Source: Ipomoea triloba | Taxonomy: Eukaryota; Streptophyta; Magnoliopsida; Solanales; Convolvulaceae | NCBI RefSeq assembly: GCF_003576645.1 | Contig: NC_044920.1 | Span: 22,366,063-22,430,062 of the forward strand | DNA length: 64,000 bases | Direction: 5' to 3' | Shown here: piece after piece, positions 31,226 through 43,790 of the stretch | Position numbering within the stretch: the first letter of the stretch is position 1 | How the letters are laid out: every line of letters begins with the position of its first letter | The notes under the pieces: generated by a model | What the model saw: only the letters and a program-made list of their open reading frames with translations | Database searches by the model: none | What the model was told of the DNA's origin: nothing | Translations under genes and position numbers: made by a program

Positions 31226-34200
31226 ATGGGGCATGTTTATAACGGCCACCGTGGCGGCGGCGGCGAGGCGGTGATAGAGATAGGGAGGCCAGTGAACTTC
31301 ACCGGCGGGCTGGAATTCTCGAGCCTGACGTACACGGTGACAAAGAAGAAGAAAGATGAGAATGGAAGTTGGGTGAGCCAAGAAGTGGATTTGTTGCATA
31401 GGATCACTGGGTACGCTCCAAAAGGGTGTGTTACTGCTGTGATGGGGCCCAGTGGGGCTGGGAAGTCCACCTTGTTGGATGGGTTGGCGGGGAGGATAGC
31501 CAGTGGGAGTCTTCAGGGCAGGGTGTCCTTAGATGGGGCAGATATTAGCCCAAGTATCATCAAAAGGACCTCTGCCTATATAATGCAAGATGACAGGCTT
31601 TTCCCTATGCTTACTGTTTATGAGACTCTCATGTTTGCTGCTGATTTCCGGTTGGGGCCTATACCCAGGGCTGACAAGAAGAACCGCGTCGAGAAGCTCA
31701 TTGACCAGCTCGGTTTATCAGTAAGTCTAATTAATAGTCACTAGTGAGACCACTTTTCATTTCATGTATTATATGGTCAATATTATTAATTATTTTTGAC
31801 TGACAAGGTAATCCACATCTACTACCCCGTGATATAGTTCAAATCAAGAAAGCTAATAAGCCGCTCCTATTAGGAATTGAATTTGTAGCTGAGAGTGTAC
31901 ACTGGTAAACTCTGTTACCAAGAAGGCCATTTAATAGGCCGCTCCTATTAGGAGTCGAACTTGTAAGTGAGGGTTTATACGGGATAAACTCCACCCTGTG
32001 CTGGCCGGTTCAAACAAAAAGGCTAATAAACCGCTTCCGATACGAGTCAAAGTTGTAACTAACCCTAGAGTATGCATTAGATAAATTCTGCCTCATGACC
32101 TAGCCGACAAAGGAGTGTGTGGCAAATTATGCTATGGACTCGGGTCCACCTTGCAAGTTGGACCCAGGTCCATGTTTACAATTTAAAAACTATAAGTTCA
32201 CAATTTTAGAACTCTATGTTCATAATTATTTTAAATCTTAATATACAAAATTACATTACTCAATATTCACAATTTGTTATATTGATTCAAAAATTGTGTT
32301 ATACTATTGAATATAGAGTTGTGGAATTGTGAATATAGATTTTTAAAATTGTGAACATAGAGTTCTGAGAACATAAATTTCTGTAATTGTGAATATAGAT
32401 TTCAAATATTGTGAACATAGTGGTTTAAAATTATGAACATGGACATGTGTCTGGCATAACAACTGGGAATGTGTGCACCGGATAGACTGCACCTTGTAAC
32501 CCTAGCCGACAAAGGTCAATAGTTGACGAGTTCAAAGCAAAAAGATCAATAGACTACTCTTGATACAGTCAAATTTGTAACCTTGTGATTAACAAGTCAG
32601 TCAAACCAACTTGAGAGATTATCCAGTTGTGTACTCACCTTCACTTGTGCAGCCATCTAGGAATACGTACATTGGTGATGAAGGGACTAGAGGGGTATCC
32701 GGCGGAGAGCGTCGCCGGGTATCCATAGGGGTGGACATCATACACGGACCTCCACTACTCTTCTTGGACGAGCCAACATCAGGGCTAGATTCCACCAGCG
32801 CCCACAGCGTGATAGAGAAGGTCCACGACATAGCACGGGCCGGCAGCACCGTGATTCTCACAATCCACCAGCCCTCCTCGCGCATCCAGCTCCTTCTAGA
32901 TCACCTCATCATCCTGGCCAGAGGGCAGCTCATGTACCAGGGCGCACCCAAGGATGTAGCTCAGCATCTAGGCCGCATGGGGCGCAAAGTCCCCAAGGGG
33001 GAGAACTCTATAGAGTTTTTAATTGATGTGATTCAAGAATATGATCAGACTGAGCATGGAGTTGAGGTGATGGCGAATTTTGCGCTCACTGGGAAGAAAC
33101 CGCCGGCGTTAGATGGTGAGGAGATGTCTGTTTCGACTGTGGTTCCGTCGCCGGCCCCGGCGCAGCGCTGGCTTGGGGGTGCAGGGCAGGGTGGGGACAA
33201 GTCCGGGAAACGGCTGCACTTGCAGGCGGGAGCTAAAGATGACGACAGAAATTTTGATCGTAGTTTGAGAAGCAATAATTGGAACACATCCCAGTCATGG
33301 AGTACTAGCCAAAGTGGGATTATGAAAGCTTTTGGGCTTACCCCTTCTCGCCGAAGCACCGATGGGAGAACCCCAAACCCTATGAGGTACATAAAACTCA
33401 CAACATTATATTCCCTGCATCATAGGATTTTCACTTGTTTTTGGATTACCAGGAAATCCACGACCACTACTAGAAAGTGTGCCCGGGATAAATCCTACTT
33501 TATGATCCTAAAATTTGAAGTAAATCTGTCTAATTTGTTCATAGCTACTAAAATTAAGAAGGCCCATAAGCTACTCCCCGAGGGTCTAACTTGGAACATT
33601 ATATTGTAGTTATCAGGCCAATTATGAATCCTATGATCACTTGCACAAGGGAAATTACTTTGTAGACACGGCCCACCTTGTAAGGTGAACCAGTGTCCAA
33701 AATACACAATTTACATATTGAATGTTCACAACTTATATACTGAATGTTCACAATTTACATACTACATGTTCATAACATTTGAATTGTGAACATGCAGTAT
33801 GTGAATTGTGAACATGCCGTATGTAAATTGTGAACATTCAATATATAAATTGTGACGGATCCCATGGTATAATTATTGCTTGTACAAAATTAACTCGCAA
33901 CTACTCTGATCTTAAGTAGAGTGTACAGGGTAAATCTTACTTTATCACCTTAACAGATCCTTCAAAAGGAAGCAAACAAGTCTGAGTTGTTTATAGTTAT
34001 AGCTGACCGGTTCAAACTGAAAAACACTAATAAACTATTCATTGGAGAGTGCCAACTAACAGTTTTACCAACTTGGTTGTGGTAGCCTCATGTTGTTCAC
34101 TTGTTGATGCTATGATTTGTGTTACGTTGTTTTGCAGTTCATCCCCGGGATATTACGCATACTCAAGCGAGATTCTTCCGAGCACCCCCACGCCGCACAG

Positions 34201-35140
34201 CAGCGACTACACCGTCAATGAAAACGACTACCGCACACCAGAAGCCGCTCGCGCAAACCAACACTACCACCACCACCACCACCACCAACACCTCGCCCCA
34301 AAATTCGCCAATTCGTTCCTGTCCGAGGCCTGGATCCTGATGCGCCGCAACTTCAAAAACATCAGGCGCACCCCGGAGCTCTTCCTCTCCCGCCTCGTAG
34401 TCCTCACAGTGATGGGGATAATGATGGCCACAATGTTCACCCACCCCCCCAAAAGCATGCAGGGAATCACAGACCGCCTCAGCTTCTTCATCTTCACCGT
34501 CTGCCTCTTCTTCTTCTCCTCCAACGACGCCGTCCCCGCCTTCATCCAAGAACGCTTCATCTTCATCCGCGAGACCTCCCACAACAAATACCGAGCCTCA
34601 ACCTACACAATCGCCGGGTTAATCACCTACCTCCCTTTCCTCCTCCTCCAGGCCGCCGTGTACGCCGCAATCGTCTGGTTCGCGCTCGACCTCCGGGGCC
34701 CCTTCCACTACTTCCTCCTCGTCCTCTTCATGTCCCTCCTCTCCACCAACTCCTTCGTCGTTTTCGTCAGCTCTGTGGTCCCAAACTACATTCTGGGCTA
34801 CGCGGCGGTCATAGCTTTCACGGCCCTTTTCTTCTTGTTTTGTGGGTATTTCTTGAACAGCCATGATATCCCTCGCTACTGGAAATGGATGAATAAGGTT
34901 TCCACCATGACTTATCCGTACGAAGGGCTTTTAATGAACGAATTTCAGACGGATGAGAGCTTCGGGGATGACCCGTTCGGGAGGCCGTTGCTGGGGAATC
35001 AGATCCTGGAATCGCTGCATATTGAAAGGGAGAGCGGGAAGAAGATGGTGAATGTGTATATAATGATTGGTTGGGCTGTTATATACAGGCTCCTGTTTTA
35101 CATTGTTCTTCGATTCTTTTCCAAGAACCAGAGAACATAA
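31226..35140 (+). CDS. STR2: Half-size ABCG transporter, STR2-like
   Basis: Exons 31226-31720, 32653-33386 and 34138-35140 join in frame across GT-AG introns to 743 residues. The nucleotide-binding domain is complete: Walker A GPSGAGKS (74-81), Q-loop Gln121, signature VSGGER (180-185), Walker B LLFLDE (200-205), H-loop His237. A serine-rich linker and a run of His follow, then a membrane domain with about six spans (from LFLSRLVVLTVMGIM to the C-terminus KNQRT). The NBD-TMD order and size mark an ABCG half-transporter. Overall sequence and the SYMRK neighbour point to STR2, which with STR acts at the periarbuscular membrane in lipid supply to AM fungi. Exon 3 is much more GC-rich (many third-position C) than exon 1 or the introns. 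Identity as an ABCG half-transporter is certain; STR2 is likely. Confidence 0.85.
31840..32110. repeat. Degenerate 85-95-bp repeats in STR2 intron 1
   Basis: Three imperfect units each contain aataa.ccgctcc.attagga and a g.aaactc phrase. A relative lies at 32470-32580, and weaker relatives in intron 2 (33470-33600, 33890-34040). A B-box-like aggagtcgaacttg suggests descent from a SINE. Confidence 0.5.
32121..32465. mobile_element. GW element in STR2 intron 1
   Basis: A 345-bp element with left end ggcaaattatgctatggac and right end ggcataacaactg, flanked by ggagtgtgt (32112-32120) and ggaatgtgt (32466-32474), 8 of 9 identical. The interior is a ladder of gtgaatatagattt and cacaattttagaactctatg words. 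It is within the intron, clear of both splice sites. Confidence 0.8.
33649..33878. mobile_element. GW element in STR2 intron 2
   Basis: A 230-bp diverged member: left end gggaaattactttgtagac, right end ccatggtataattattg. It is flanked by cttgcacaa (33640-33648) and cttgtacaa (33879-33887), 8 of 9 identical. Interior of cacaatttacatactgaatgtt words and their inverse. Confidence 0.75.
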
Positions 35141-35746
35141 ATTAAGATCCAGATGCGTGTGTCTGAGGATTCATCTGATCAAATCTCGGTCGGTTGCAGA
35201 TTATTATATATGTTATGTTTCTTTTTCTCCTATTACATTTTTGTGTGTTATTATTACATAATATAAATTATAAGAAGATTACTAAGGTGTCTTCTTTTTC
35301 ATGGTACTTAACTTGCCATGCCCTTCCCAATACCAATCAATCTTAAATGTTATCGTGAGGATTCAAACCCGTAACTTAGTTCTAATACCACTTGTTAGGC
35401 GTAATTTTATTTCCTTATATCGCTACACATTTTTGAGACGTTGGGTGCTGGACAAGCGCAACAATTCTCCTGCCGTTGGGTGCTAGACTAGGCCTTTACC
35501 GACCTCCGCCCAACACAATCTTTATACTTATAATTTTTTATGTTGTATAGAATACAATACCCTCATATATTGTATTCCATTTAATCATGAAAATGTAAAA
35601 CTAGTAGATAATTATTATGAGTAAGACTAGATATCTCTATTATTTTTTTTCCTCCAATCCATCCCTCATGATATGACATTAGTTAATTGGTTACTAAACT
35701 CTCTTTTTAATTAGTGATGGGTTAGCAAATTAATGCAATCATTATT
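35141..35746. other. 3' flank of STR2, no further gene
   Basis: Presumably the 3' UTR followed by spacer. A repetitive-looking stretch at 35295-35500 (gaggattcaaacccg, aataccacttgttagg) could be a SINE or LTR fragment, but I cannot place it. Confidence 0.45.
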
Positions 35747-35990
35747 GTGTGGACCATGATCCACACAGCTGTGTGGACCATACTATTAAATAATATACAT
35801 TCAGTATACAAATAATGTACTATTAATACATTAAAAATTAAAAATGTACATTATATTAAAAGGATGTACACTATTTGAGTACTGAAAGTACATTATTTTG
35901 TATAATGTACCTTCAATACACGAATAATATACTTTTAACATATTAAAAATGTAAATTTTATTATGGTCCACAGCACTGTGTGGTCCATGT
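35747..35990. mobile_element. GW-type element with palindromic ends
   Basis: Left end tgtgtggaccatgatccacac followed by agctgtgtggacca; right end atggtccacagcactgtgtgg with tccat. The two ends are inverted repeats of about 26 bp, and each is itself nearly palindromic. The interior is a ladder of aatgtac/gtacatt words, like the element at 28035-28240. Target duplication not resolved. Confidence 0.65.
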
Positions 35991-36526
35991 CACCATGGCA
36001 CCAATCAATGAAAGCTACGTTAGAAAAGAAAAGTTAAGAGGGGTAAAAAATATGTTACAATTATTATTTATGCATATGTAATGAAAATATTTATTCTCGA
36101 TACAAACTATGATATTTATCCCTCGTGATATGACATTTTATTATGATTTCTATCATTTGGTATGTATTCTCATTTTTCATAGCCGCTTTAGATTACATCA
36201 AGCTGGTACAAATATCTTAGTCTGTTTCACCATGGTACAAAGGTTTCATTAACCAAAGATTTGGTATCTCGTGGAATGAATTCAATTCTTCTTTTTTCTT
36301 TTAATGTGGAGTCTCATGTGATTAACTATATTTTACTCAACTTATTTATATTTAATTTAGTATTCGTAAATAACTTTTTTAACCCAGTAGCTTAGTATGA
36401 TAATTTCAAAAATTGTCAAGATTGAAATGTAATTATTCAAAAATAGGAATTCTAAACCTCAATTGCACATGATGGTAAATTTGACTTTACACCACTAAAA
36501 AAAACTTGTTACTTTTATCTTTACTA

Positions 36527-37541
36527 GGGAAAAGTGTCAAATTAGCCCCCTAAGTGGGGTGGATAGTGCAATTAGGCCCCTAACTGAAAAAAACTTCATT
36601 CAAGCCCCTTAAACCGGCAAAAAAAGTGCAATTGAGTCCTAAATGACTTGTTTATCAGATTACTACTCCTTGGACTGAAATTAAGTGCAAAACTTTGTAA
36701 TTTGTATCACATTTGGTCATAATGTCAAATTAATTTGTATTCTATAAATAATTTTAATAATTTTTAATTTTTTTTAAACAAAAAACAAACCAAAAACAAA
36801 AAAAACAAAACAAAAGTCGGCAATCCCAGCTGGGGACTGCCGACTTTTTTTTTTCTTTTTTTTTTTTTCAAAAACATTATTTAAATAATTGTTTTTTTAT
36901 TATTAAAAAAGTTTTGTAAAATTATTTTAAATAATTTAAAAATAATTTTTTTTTAAAAAAAAAACAAAAAATAGAAAATTACATTTTTCGTCTCTAAAGG
37001 AGAAGTGAGCACAAAAGAACGAAAAATGCAATGCCAACATATTCGTCCGTGAGTTATACTAAAATTGTAAATTTCGTCCCTAATGTTTTATTAATAAAGA
37101 CACAAAAAGTGCAACATCAATTATAACTTAGGAACGAAAAATGCGTATGGCCAACACTTGGGGACGAATTCTACAAATTAATTTGACAGTAGGACCAAAT
37201 TATTAAACGGCCGGTGGCTGTTTTTTATTTTATTTTTTAAAATTTTTTTATTTATAATAAAATAATATTTTTAATAAATAAAAATATATATTTTGAATTG
37301 AAATAAATAAAAATATTTGTTTTGAAAAATAAAATAAAAAAATGAAAAGTGTCAAATTAGCCCCCTAAACTGGGTGGATAGTGCAATTTGGCCCCCTAAC
37401 TGAATTTGACCTGATAAACAAGTCATTTAGGACTCAATTGCACTTTTTTGCCGGTTTAGGGGGCTTGAATGGAGCTTTTTTCAGTTAGGGGACCTAATTG
37501 CACTATCCATCCGACTTAGGGGGCAATTTGACACTTTTCTC
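36527..37541. mobile_element. Mutator-type element with long inverted ends
   Basis: A 1015-bp non-autonomous element. It begins GGGAAAAGTGTCAAATT and ends in the inverse, with terminal inverted repeats of about 130 bp. A perfect 10-bp target duplication atctttacta flanks it (36517-36526, 37542-37551). Inside, near 36818-36850, gtcggcaatccc and a following gggactgccgac form a strong hairpin. No transposase is encoded. Confidence 0.9.
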
Positions 37542-37554
37542 ATCTTTACTACTA

Positions 37555-37585
37555 CTAGTAAGTTACCTGTGCGATGCACGGTTAA
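37555..37585 (-). mobile_element. Probable Helitron 3' terminus
   Basis: On the minus strand a hairpin (ccgtgc...gcacagg) is followed by taacttaCTAG and T. Same arrangement as at 5449-5490. The body would extend to the right, into AT-rich sequence; the 5' end was not found. Confidence 0.45.
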
Positions 37586-37639
<54 letters not shown>

Positions 37640-39658
37640 AAATTAAAGATGAAATTATAAACAACCCTAATATTTAAAAGTGTACATTTATTTAATTATA
37701 AGATTAGTACAAAAGTATCACTCAATTAATTGAATAATAAATAATTTGTTTGTCTACAATTATCTTGAAAAAATTAATATCTAATATGATTTATGTAATT
37801 ATATTATTACTAAAATAAATATGAGAAAAAAAAAAGAAATAATTTAATTATAATTATTATAAAAATAAATCCAATGACTCATGTTTAGCTTAATTACCAT
37901 AAAGACAATTATACTAATATCTATCCAATTATATTTTTAAACCTTAAGTACATTTCTTTTCACCATACCGCCTTTACCTTTTTACTCTTCCATATCTGAA
38001 TAAATTAATTGTAATAATTATTATCAAAATAAATATAACGACTCATGTTTAATTGTATTTATACTAATATTTGTATAATTATTATCTTAATTAACATAAT
38101 AATTGACTATACTAATATCTATGCAATTAATTCCGTAATTATTATAATAATTATTAAGTAATTATACTAATATTGTCCAATTATACTTTATATATATATA
38201 TATATATATATAATCAAAGAATTAATTATAGTTAATTATTATAAAACATTCTCAACAACACATGTTAGAATTTTCATAACTCTCAAACTCATCAGTGTTG
38301 TATAGATTAATATCAAAAGCACAACATAAAGATAAGAAAGCTAGATTGTATTTCATTGAATATGTAATTGTTACTGATACCTTTTTTTGGTAAATGTTTT
38401 AGTTTCCAAGACCATATGCATACATTTCGTGCATAATTGACTATTATGTCTTTATTATCACTAATTCATTATTATTATTATTATATTTGTATAACATTAT
38501 GCATGTGTTTCATTATTATTATTATATAATGGTAATTGAGATTAACATTTCCTTTAATATTGGAGCTAATTATTAGTAATTGTCCTTAATTAAGAAAGTG
38601 TAATTATTAATTTAATGTGTTTAAATATTAATATAAAATGATAATTTTGTCCAATAATGTATGTTTATATGACAAAAATGCTCATGAGTTTAGACATGAT
38701 ACAAAGTGCAGTATATAAAAAATAAAAAATAAAAAATAAAAAAAAGCTATAAAGATTGCATTACAAAGATGTGATATGTGCTTCCCTCCCTATCGTGACT
38801 ATGATATTTGAAGGCAATTGATGGATTTTCACCCTCTTTAAATTCAGAAACCTCCTAGACAACCTTGTCATATCCCTTCATTCCACCTTAAACAGAAAAA
38901 CAATCAAAATAATTCAATATTCCTATGTGGTTTTGGAACTCAATGTAGAAGATCATCCTACATAATAAACCAATAAAGTACCATTGACTTGATAAACATA
39001 AAATTCCAATTTTAATTATCTATTGGCCTTCTTGACTTGAGCCGATTAGCTTTGGTCACAAAGCAAGCTTCACCTGAGACGCAAAAGTACACTTCGAGGA
39101 GTGATTGCGGGTTTCCTTGTAAATCAAAGCGTACACTAAGAAATAATCCTACTTGACTCAAACAAAGCTACTATCCAATATCACATTGAAACAAATAGCA
39201 ATGAAATAGAATCTATACTACATTCTGATTCTGAAGAATTTTGCAGATCAAGACTCACCATGGAGACTGTTGGGGGCCTGTTTAATGAATCTAATGCACT
39301 CCGAGAAGCTAGATAGCCTTCATGCAGCTCATCATCCCCGCCGATGGATACAGGAGAGTTGGGTGATATATATACTATTTGTGAAGAAAGGGTTTGGCTC
39401 TCACAGCCGTGTACGCTGGACATTTTTATCCAAATGCTTACAAGGAAAGTGTAATTAATTATAATAATTCCTAATTGCCTAAGGTGTGTATATATATATA
39501 TATATATAATTATATATTGATTGATTTGCAGTTAATATAGATATATAGGGTATGATTTCTTCTTTTTATTATATACAAATATTTAATTGACTTAAATTTT
39601 TTATTAATTATATTATATCATATTATTACTAAAATGCCTTTCAGTTTGGACCAGAAAA

Positions 39659-39734
<76 letters not shown>

Positions 39735-40126
39735 ATTAAAATTACCCAATTTCATTTATTTTTCATATATAGTTTGTATTTTGTTTTAGGATTCATGTTG
39801 TCGTGTTGAGTGTTCTCCAATAAAACCAACAACACCTTTTATTTGAGACACCCAATTGCACTTTCTCTAAAATAGAATATATTTGACTCTCTCCCATTTT
39901 TATATCTAATAAAAATTTCTTTATAAGAGTGTCCATGTTATTATCTTTCAATTGTGTCCATGTTTCTATACTTGTGAGTTGTGAAGTTATAGAGTTAATT
40001 TTATTTTTTTGTCATAGATGTCAGTTCACTTTTAATTCATTTTTTTTTCAAACATCCTTCTTGATAATCTTATTGTGACATGATCATTTTTTATCCCCTG
40101 CCAACAAAACGGTTTAAATGACGTTA
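37586..40126. other. AT-rich spacer, possible Helitron body
   Basis: Very AT-rich with TA microsatellites at 37589-37636, 38189-38211 and 39488-39507. The stretch 39000-39460 is less AT-rich and carries two overlapping short frames on opposite strands, without any domain I recognise. No gene is called. Confidence 0.5.
39662..39731. repeat. (TA)n microsatellite, about 35 units
   Basis: Uninterrupted TA repeat of roughly 70 bp. Confidence 0.95.
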
Positions 40127-40770
40127 AATACAAAGATATTTTGGTCTATTCAGTTTTAAGTATTAAGTCTTTTTCCGTTTTTGTTCTTAGATGTATATGT
40201 GTCATTCACTTTTAATTCTGTTTTTTTTTTCTTTCAAAACATCCCCATTAGTTGGTCCTAACATTATTGTGCAGCATGACCTTTTTTTGTCCTCTCTCAA
40301 CAAACATGTTTAAATGACATTAAAAATGACGTTATTAACCACTCAAAATCCTCATTTTTCTTATTGGTAATAAAATTGTTATCAATATATGAGTCTGCAA
40401 AGTCAAAAAAAGTACAATTGAAAAAAATTATAAGTCTACTTCATGACAAACCTTAAGTCTAGTGCATAAGTCTACTTCATAAAAAAACCATAAGACTTGT
40501 GGTTCTATTATCAAGAAGAAAAAATGAGGATTTTGAGTGGTTGATAACGTTATTTTTAATGTCATTTAAACATATTTGTTGACAGATGACCAAAACGGTC
40601 ATGCCACAATAATGATAGGACCAACGAGGATGTTTTGAAAAAAATGACTAAAAGTGAAACGACACATATAAATCTATGACCAAAAAAGAAAATGACTTAA
40701 CACTTAAAACTGAATAGACCAAACGGGGATGTTTAAAAAAAAAAGGGATTAAAAGTGGACTTGATGGATC
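40127..40770. mobile_element. Foldback element with arms of about 250 bp
   Basis: The text from about 40127 to 40370 (ttggtctattcagttttaag through ccactcaaaatcctcatttt) recurs inverted at about 40510-40770. The arms are roughly 80-90 percent similar by eye, with a loop of some 130 bp. The pattern is that of a Mutator-like or foldback element; boundaries and target duplication are not resolved. Confidence 0.65.
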
Positions 40771-40854
40771 TCAGCGTTGCACTATACTTACTTATCTTGT
40801 AACTGATGTAAGTCAAGCACGCTTAACCACATGCAGAGTTCTTTGACTATCTAG

Positions 40855-41094
40855 CAGGGCTGATTTTTTTTATTTGTGTGGCCTATGCTGATAAATAAGT
40901 GAGACCCTATCAAAGTATAAATAAACTGCGAATTAAAAAAAAATTGCAAAGAGAAAAATGCAAAAAACCTAATTTTAAGCCAATATAATCACAAATACAT
41001 ATACTAACTATTAGGTCAGGGTTGGACTAGGGCCCCCCAAAATTTTGGAGCCTTGTGCTGTTGCACATCTTGCACACTCTAAAATTCGGCCCTG
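40855..41094. mobile_element. hAT-type remnant
   Basis: A 240-bp element with ends CAGGGCTGATTTT and, inverted, CAGGGCCGAATTTT. Flanks ctatctag and ctagctat are only a partial 8-bp match. It belongs to the same family as 59295-59687. Confidence 0.6.
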
Positions 41095-42116
41095 CTAGCT
41101 ATCTAGTTGTCATGTCCTAATTAAAACCAATTGGTAATAAGTAGGTGGACATTAACCATTTAGCAACATCACTCCATAGTAAGCCACAACGTCACATCTC
41201 GAATTGAGTAGGGGCTGAACTCGGTCAACCCGACCCATGTCTAACAGGATTGACATTTATAAATCTAAGATAAAAATGGAATTAACTCGAAGTTATATGT
41301 TGCACCAAAGATACTATATATTACCAACTTTTAGCAGACAAAATCGCCCTTATATCATTAAAATTTCCATTAATGCATATTAAATATCAAATTAATTTAC
41401 AAAATTATACGCAATCATTTACCATATTTCAAAAAAGAAAATTATGTAATAGGCACTAGTGGTAAGATTTTAACATGAATAGAAAATGTGTTGGCGTAAT
41501 CAATTATAGTCGCAACTTGTATATTAAATGTGATTACTTTATCATACACAAACAAATTATTTCAAAATTTATCCACTTTTCTTTTCCCATCTAAGCTATT
41601 ATTGTCGATTTGGTTGGAAGAAATTATAATTACACTCCAACCTAATTTCGAAGGCAAGCAAATTCATTTTTACATTGTTATTACCTTTTGTACATTTACA
41701 AATTCTTACTGATTTTTTAAAAATATATATGATACATTTATTATTTGTATTGTTCTAATATCTTTATTATTTTGTTACTTTTATAATTTAATATATTTAC
41801 TTCTTCATTTTTCTTTTTTGCCGGGTCCAAGACTTCTATCTAGGATCCAAAAAAAAAAAAAGGTATGAATTTGACATTATTGTAAACATAGTGTACAAGT
41901 ATTGAGAACTTATATAGGTTAATATTACTCAATAGAGACACATCTTGCGATTTGTCTCCTCACCCATCTCTAAAGCAAGAGCAGTAAAAGGCCCCCGAGT
42001 TTGGGTTCAAGCTTATGAATCATAGTTTTCATTGACATATTAAAATCACATATATTAATTAATTACAACATCAAATATGCCATTAATTGGTAGCAACAAC
42101 TTTATGCCAGGAATAT
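41095..42116. other. Spacer, no gene seen
   Basis: No coding sequence recognised. A 60-codon frame at 41530-41712 has no domain. Confidence 0.5.
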
Positions 42117-43790
42117 TGTAACGCGCGGACACTTTCCTACACATTTCCGATGTTTGCTACACCTTTTCGGACTTTTCTAAGAGTTGTTGTACGTAGCATC
42201 CCATAGTGAGTAGAATATTCTAGAAGCATATACATAAGACTATGGTAGTAGAGATATATAAAATATTCTAGAACATTATAGAACCCTTAATTTGTGTAGA
42301 GATCTAGGGAAAGTTCTAGAGGTAGATTTTTAGTCATTGGATCAAGTAAATCTCCACCATCCATTGAGGAGGTGGAATGACTATAAATACCCCTCATGGG
42401 GCTCATTTGTAAACCATCCAACAAACACTAGTACAAAACAGCTCATTTGCCTCCGGAGTTAGAAACTATCTACATCCGAAGTGTTTCCCGGACGGGGATG
42501 GTCAAATACATCCGGGATGGTCAAATACAAATATAAAAATGACCATTTCCCGACGCAGATGGTCATTTGTATAAAAAAAAAATTATTTGAAAAAAAAATT
42601 GCTGGATAATGTATACATCAATCCTGGGAGCAACACACATACATACAAAGAATAGAAACAAATAAAAGCATCAACTAGTTGCAATTTACATTCACAAAAA
42701 TTTGCTGCATATATAAGTTGTCTGTGCCATATGTAATTGGGAGTTGGACAAATGGAAACATCAAATCTGAAGACCTTAGAGATTGAGAGCTTTTAAGGTT
42801 TCTTCTTATTAGACTTAAATTTTGAACAATTGCATTTCTTCATGTCAAAGTCTTCAATTTACATGTTGTGTATATTGCTAGAGTAGTAATCTATATCACA
42901 AACAAATGCAACACTTGAATAAGTAAAGGACAACACAAAGTGTTTTGCCTTTGCAATATTATCTATTTGTGCCAACCTATCCATCATAAATCAAATAAGG
43001 TCAAACATTCAAAAATATAAACCTATATATAGGTAGTCTTGGCCAGAAAATTCTTCATCTAGTTTTAATTAATCTCAAGGCATATCAATTTTGCGGCTAC
43101 CACTCTACAAGTTGGTCCTTACAAGGATGTATTGATTGATGGGTTTATTCTACCTTCTTCTAGTGTGGCACCAATGTTTCTCCGCTATGTTAAGTCCTCT
43201 GGATAATTTTGGTGAAGTCATCAATCCTGATGATTATGTCATCCAGGAAGAACATATGGAGCTATCATTGATACTTGCGTGTTACAATCTGCGTTCGAAG
43301 GACCAACTTCAAACGCAGATTGTTCGACATTTTTAAAAAAAATTTTTAAAAAAATATTAAATAGTAAATTCAACTTTAGACGCAGATTGTCCGACATTTA
43401 AAAAAAATAATTAAATAGTAAATTTTTAATTATAAAAATGTCACCGCATCACTTTACGTGTCTGAAATACCCACCCCGGACACAAAATGTCTTATATTTA
43501 TGTCTTTTTCGTACTAGTGAAATCATCCAACATTTCAAGCATTCAAGCTCCCTATAAAACTCAAGTTTTTCCTTTAGCATCTTTGCGAAGTTCTTACCTA
43601 ACATACTTTCGTAGCCATCTCATCGTTTACATAGCATCACTTCCGAGGGCCGAATGAGACTGACTTAGCTAGTGCGAGGGGAAATTAGCTAAGGCCGCAC
43701 GAGACGTAGTTGGAGGAAACAAGACCGTGACAATATGCTCGCCCACGGTTCAAACAAGGTTGCAAACATCTTATTATAACCCCAAATAAA
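42117..43790 (+). mobile_element. LTR with nested CACTA element
   Basis: Begins TGTAACGCGCGG and carries a TATA box (actataaataccc, near 42380-42392), then the CACTA insertion, then continues from 43523 with leader-like text to about 43790. Without the insert the LTR would be about 580 bp. No internal retrotransposon coding sequence adjoins it; the right end and target duplication are uncertain. Confidence 0.5.
42426..43519. mobile_element. Non-autonomous CACTA transposon
   Basis: A 1094-bp element with ends CACTAGTACAAAA and, inverted, CACTAGTACGAAAA, flanked by a 3-bp aaa on each side (42423-42425, 43520-43522), as expected for CACTA elements. Subterminal words on ccgg/gacgc.gatggtc (left) and cgcagattg.tcgacattt (right) are repeated. 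A 200-bp stretch at 43100-43335 has more coding-like composition and may be captured sequence, but no protein is recognisable. Confidence 0.85.

Noticed and set aside
34163..34582. 139- and 107-codon minus-strand frames opposite STR2 exon 3.
   Set aside because: Antisense shadows of GC-rich codons, made of Glu/Asp/Val and Trp runs opposite the His run.
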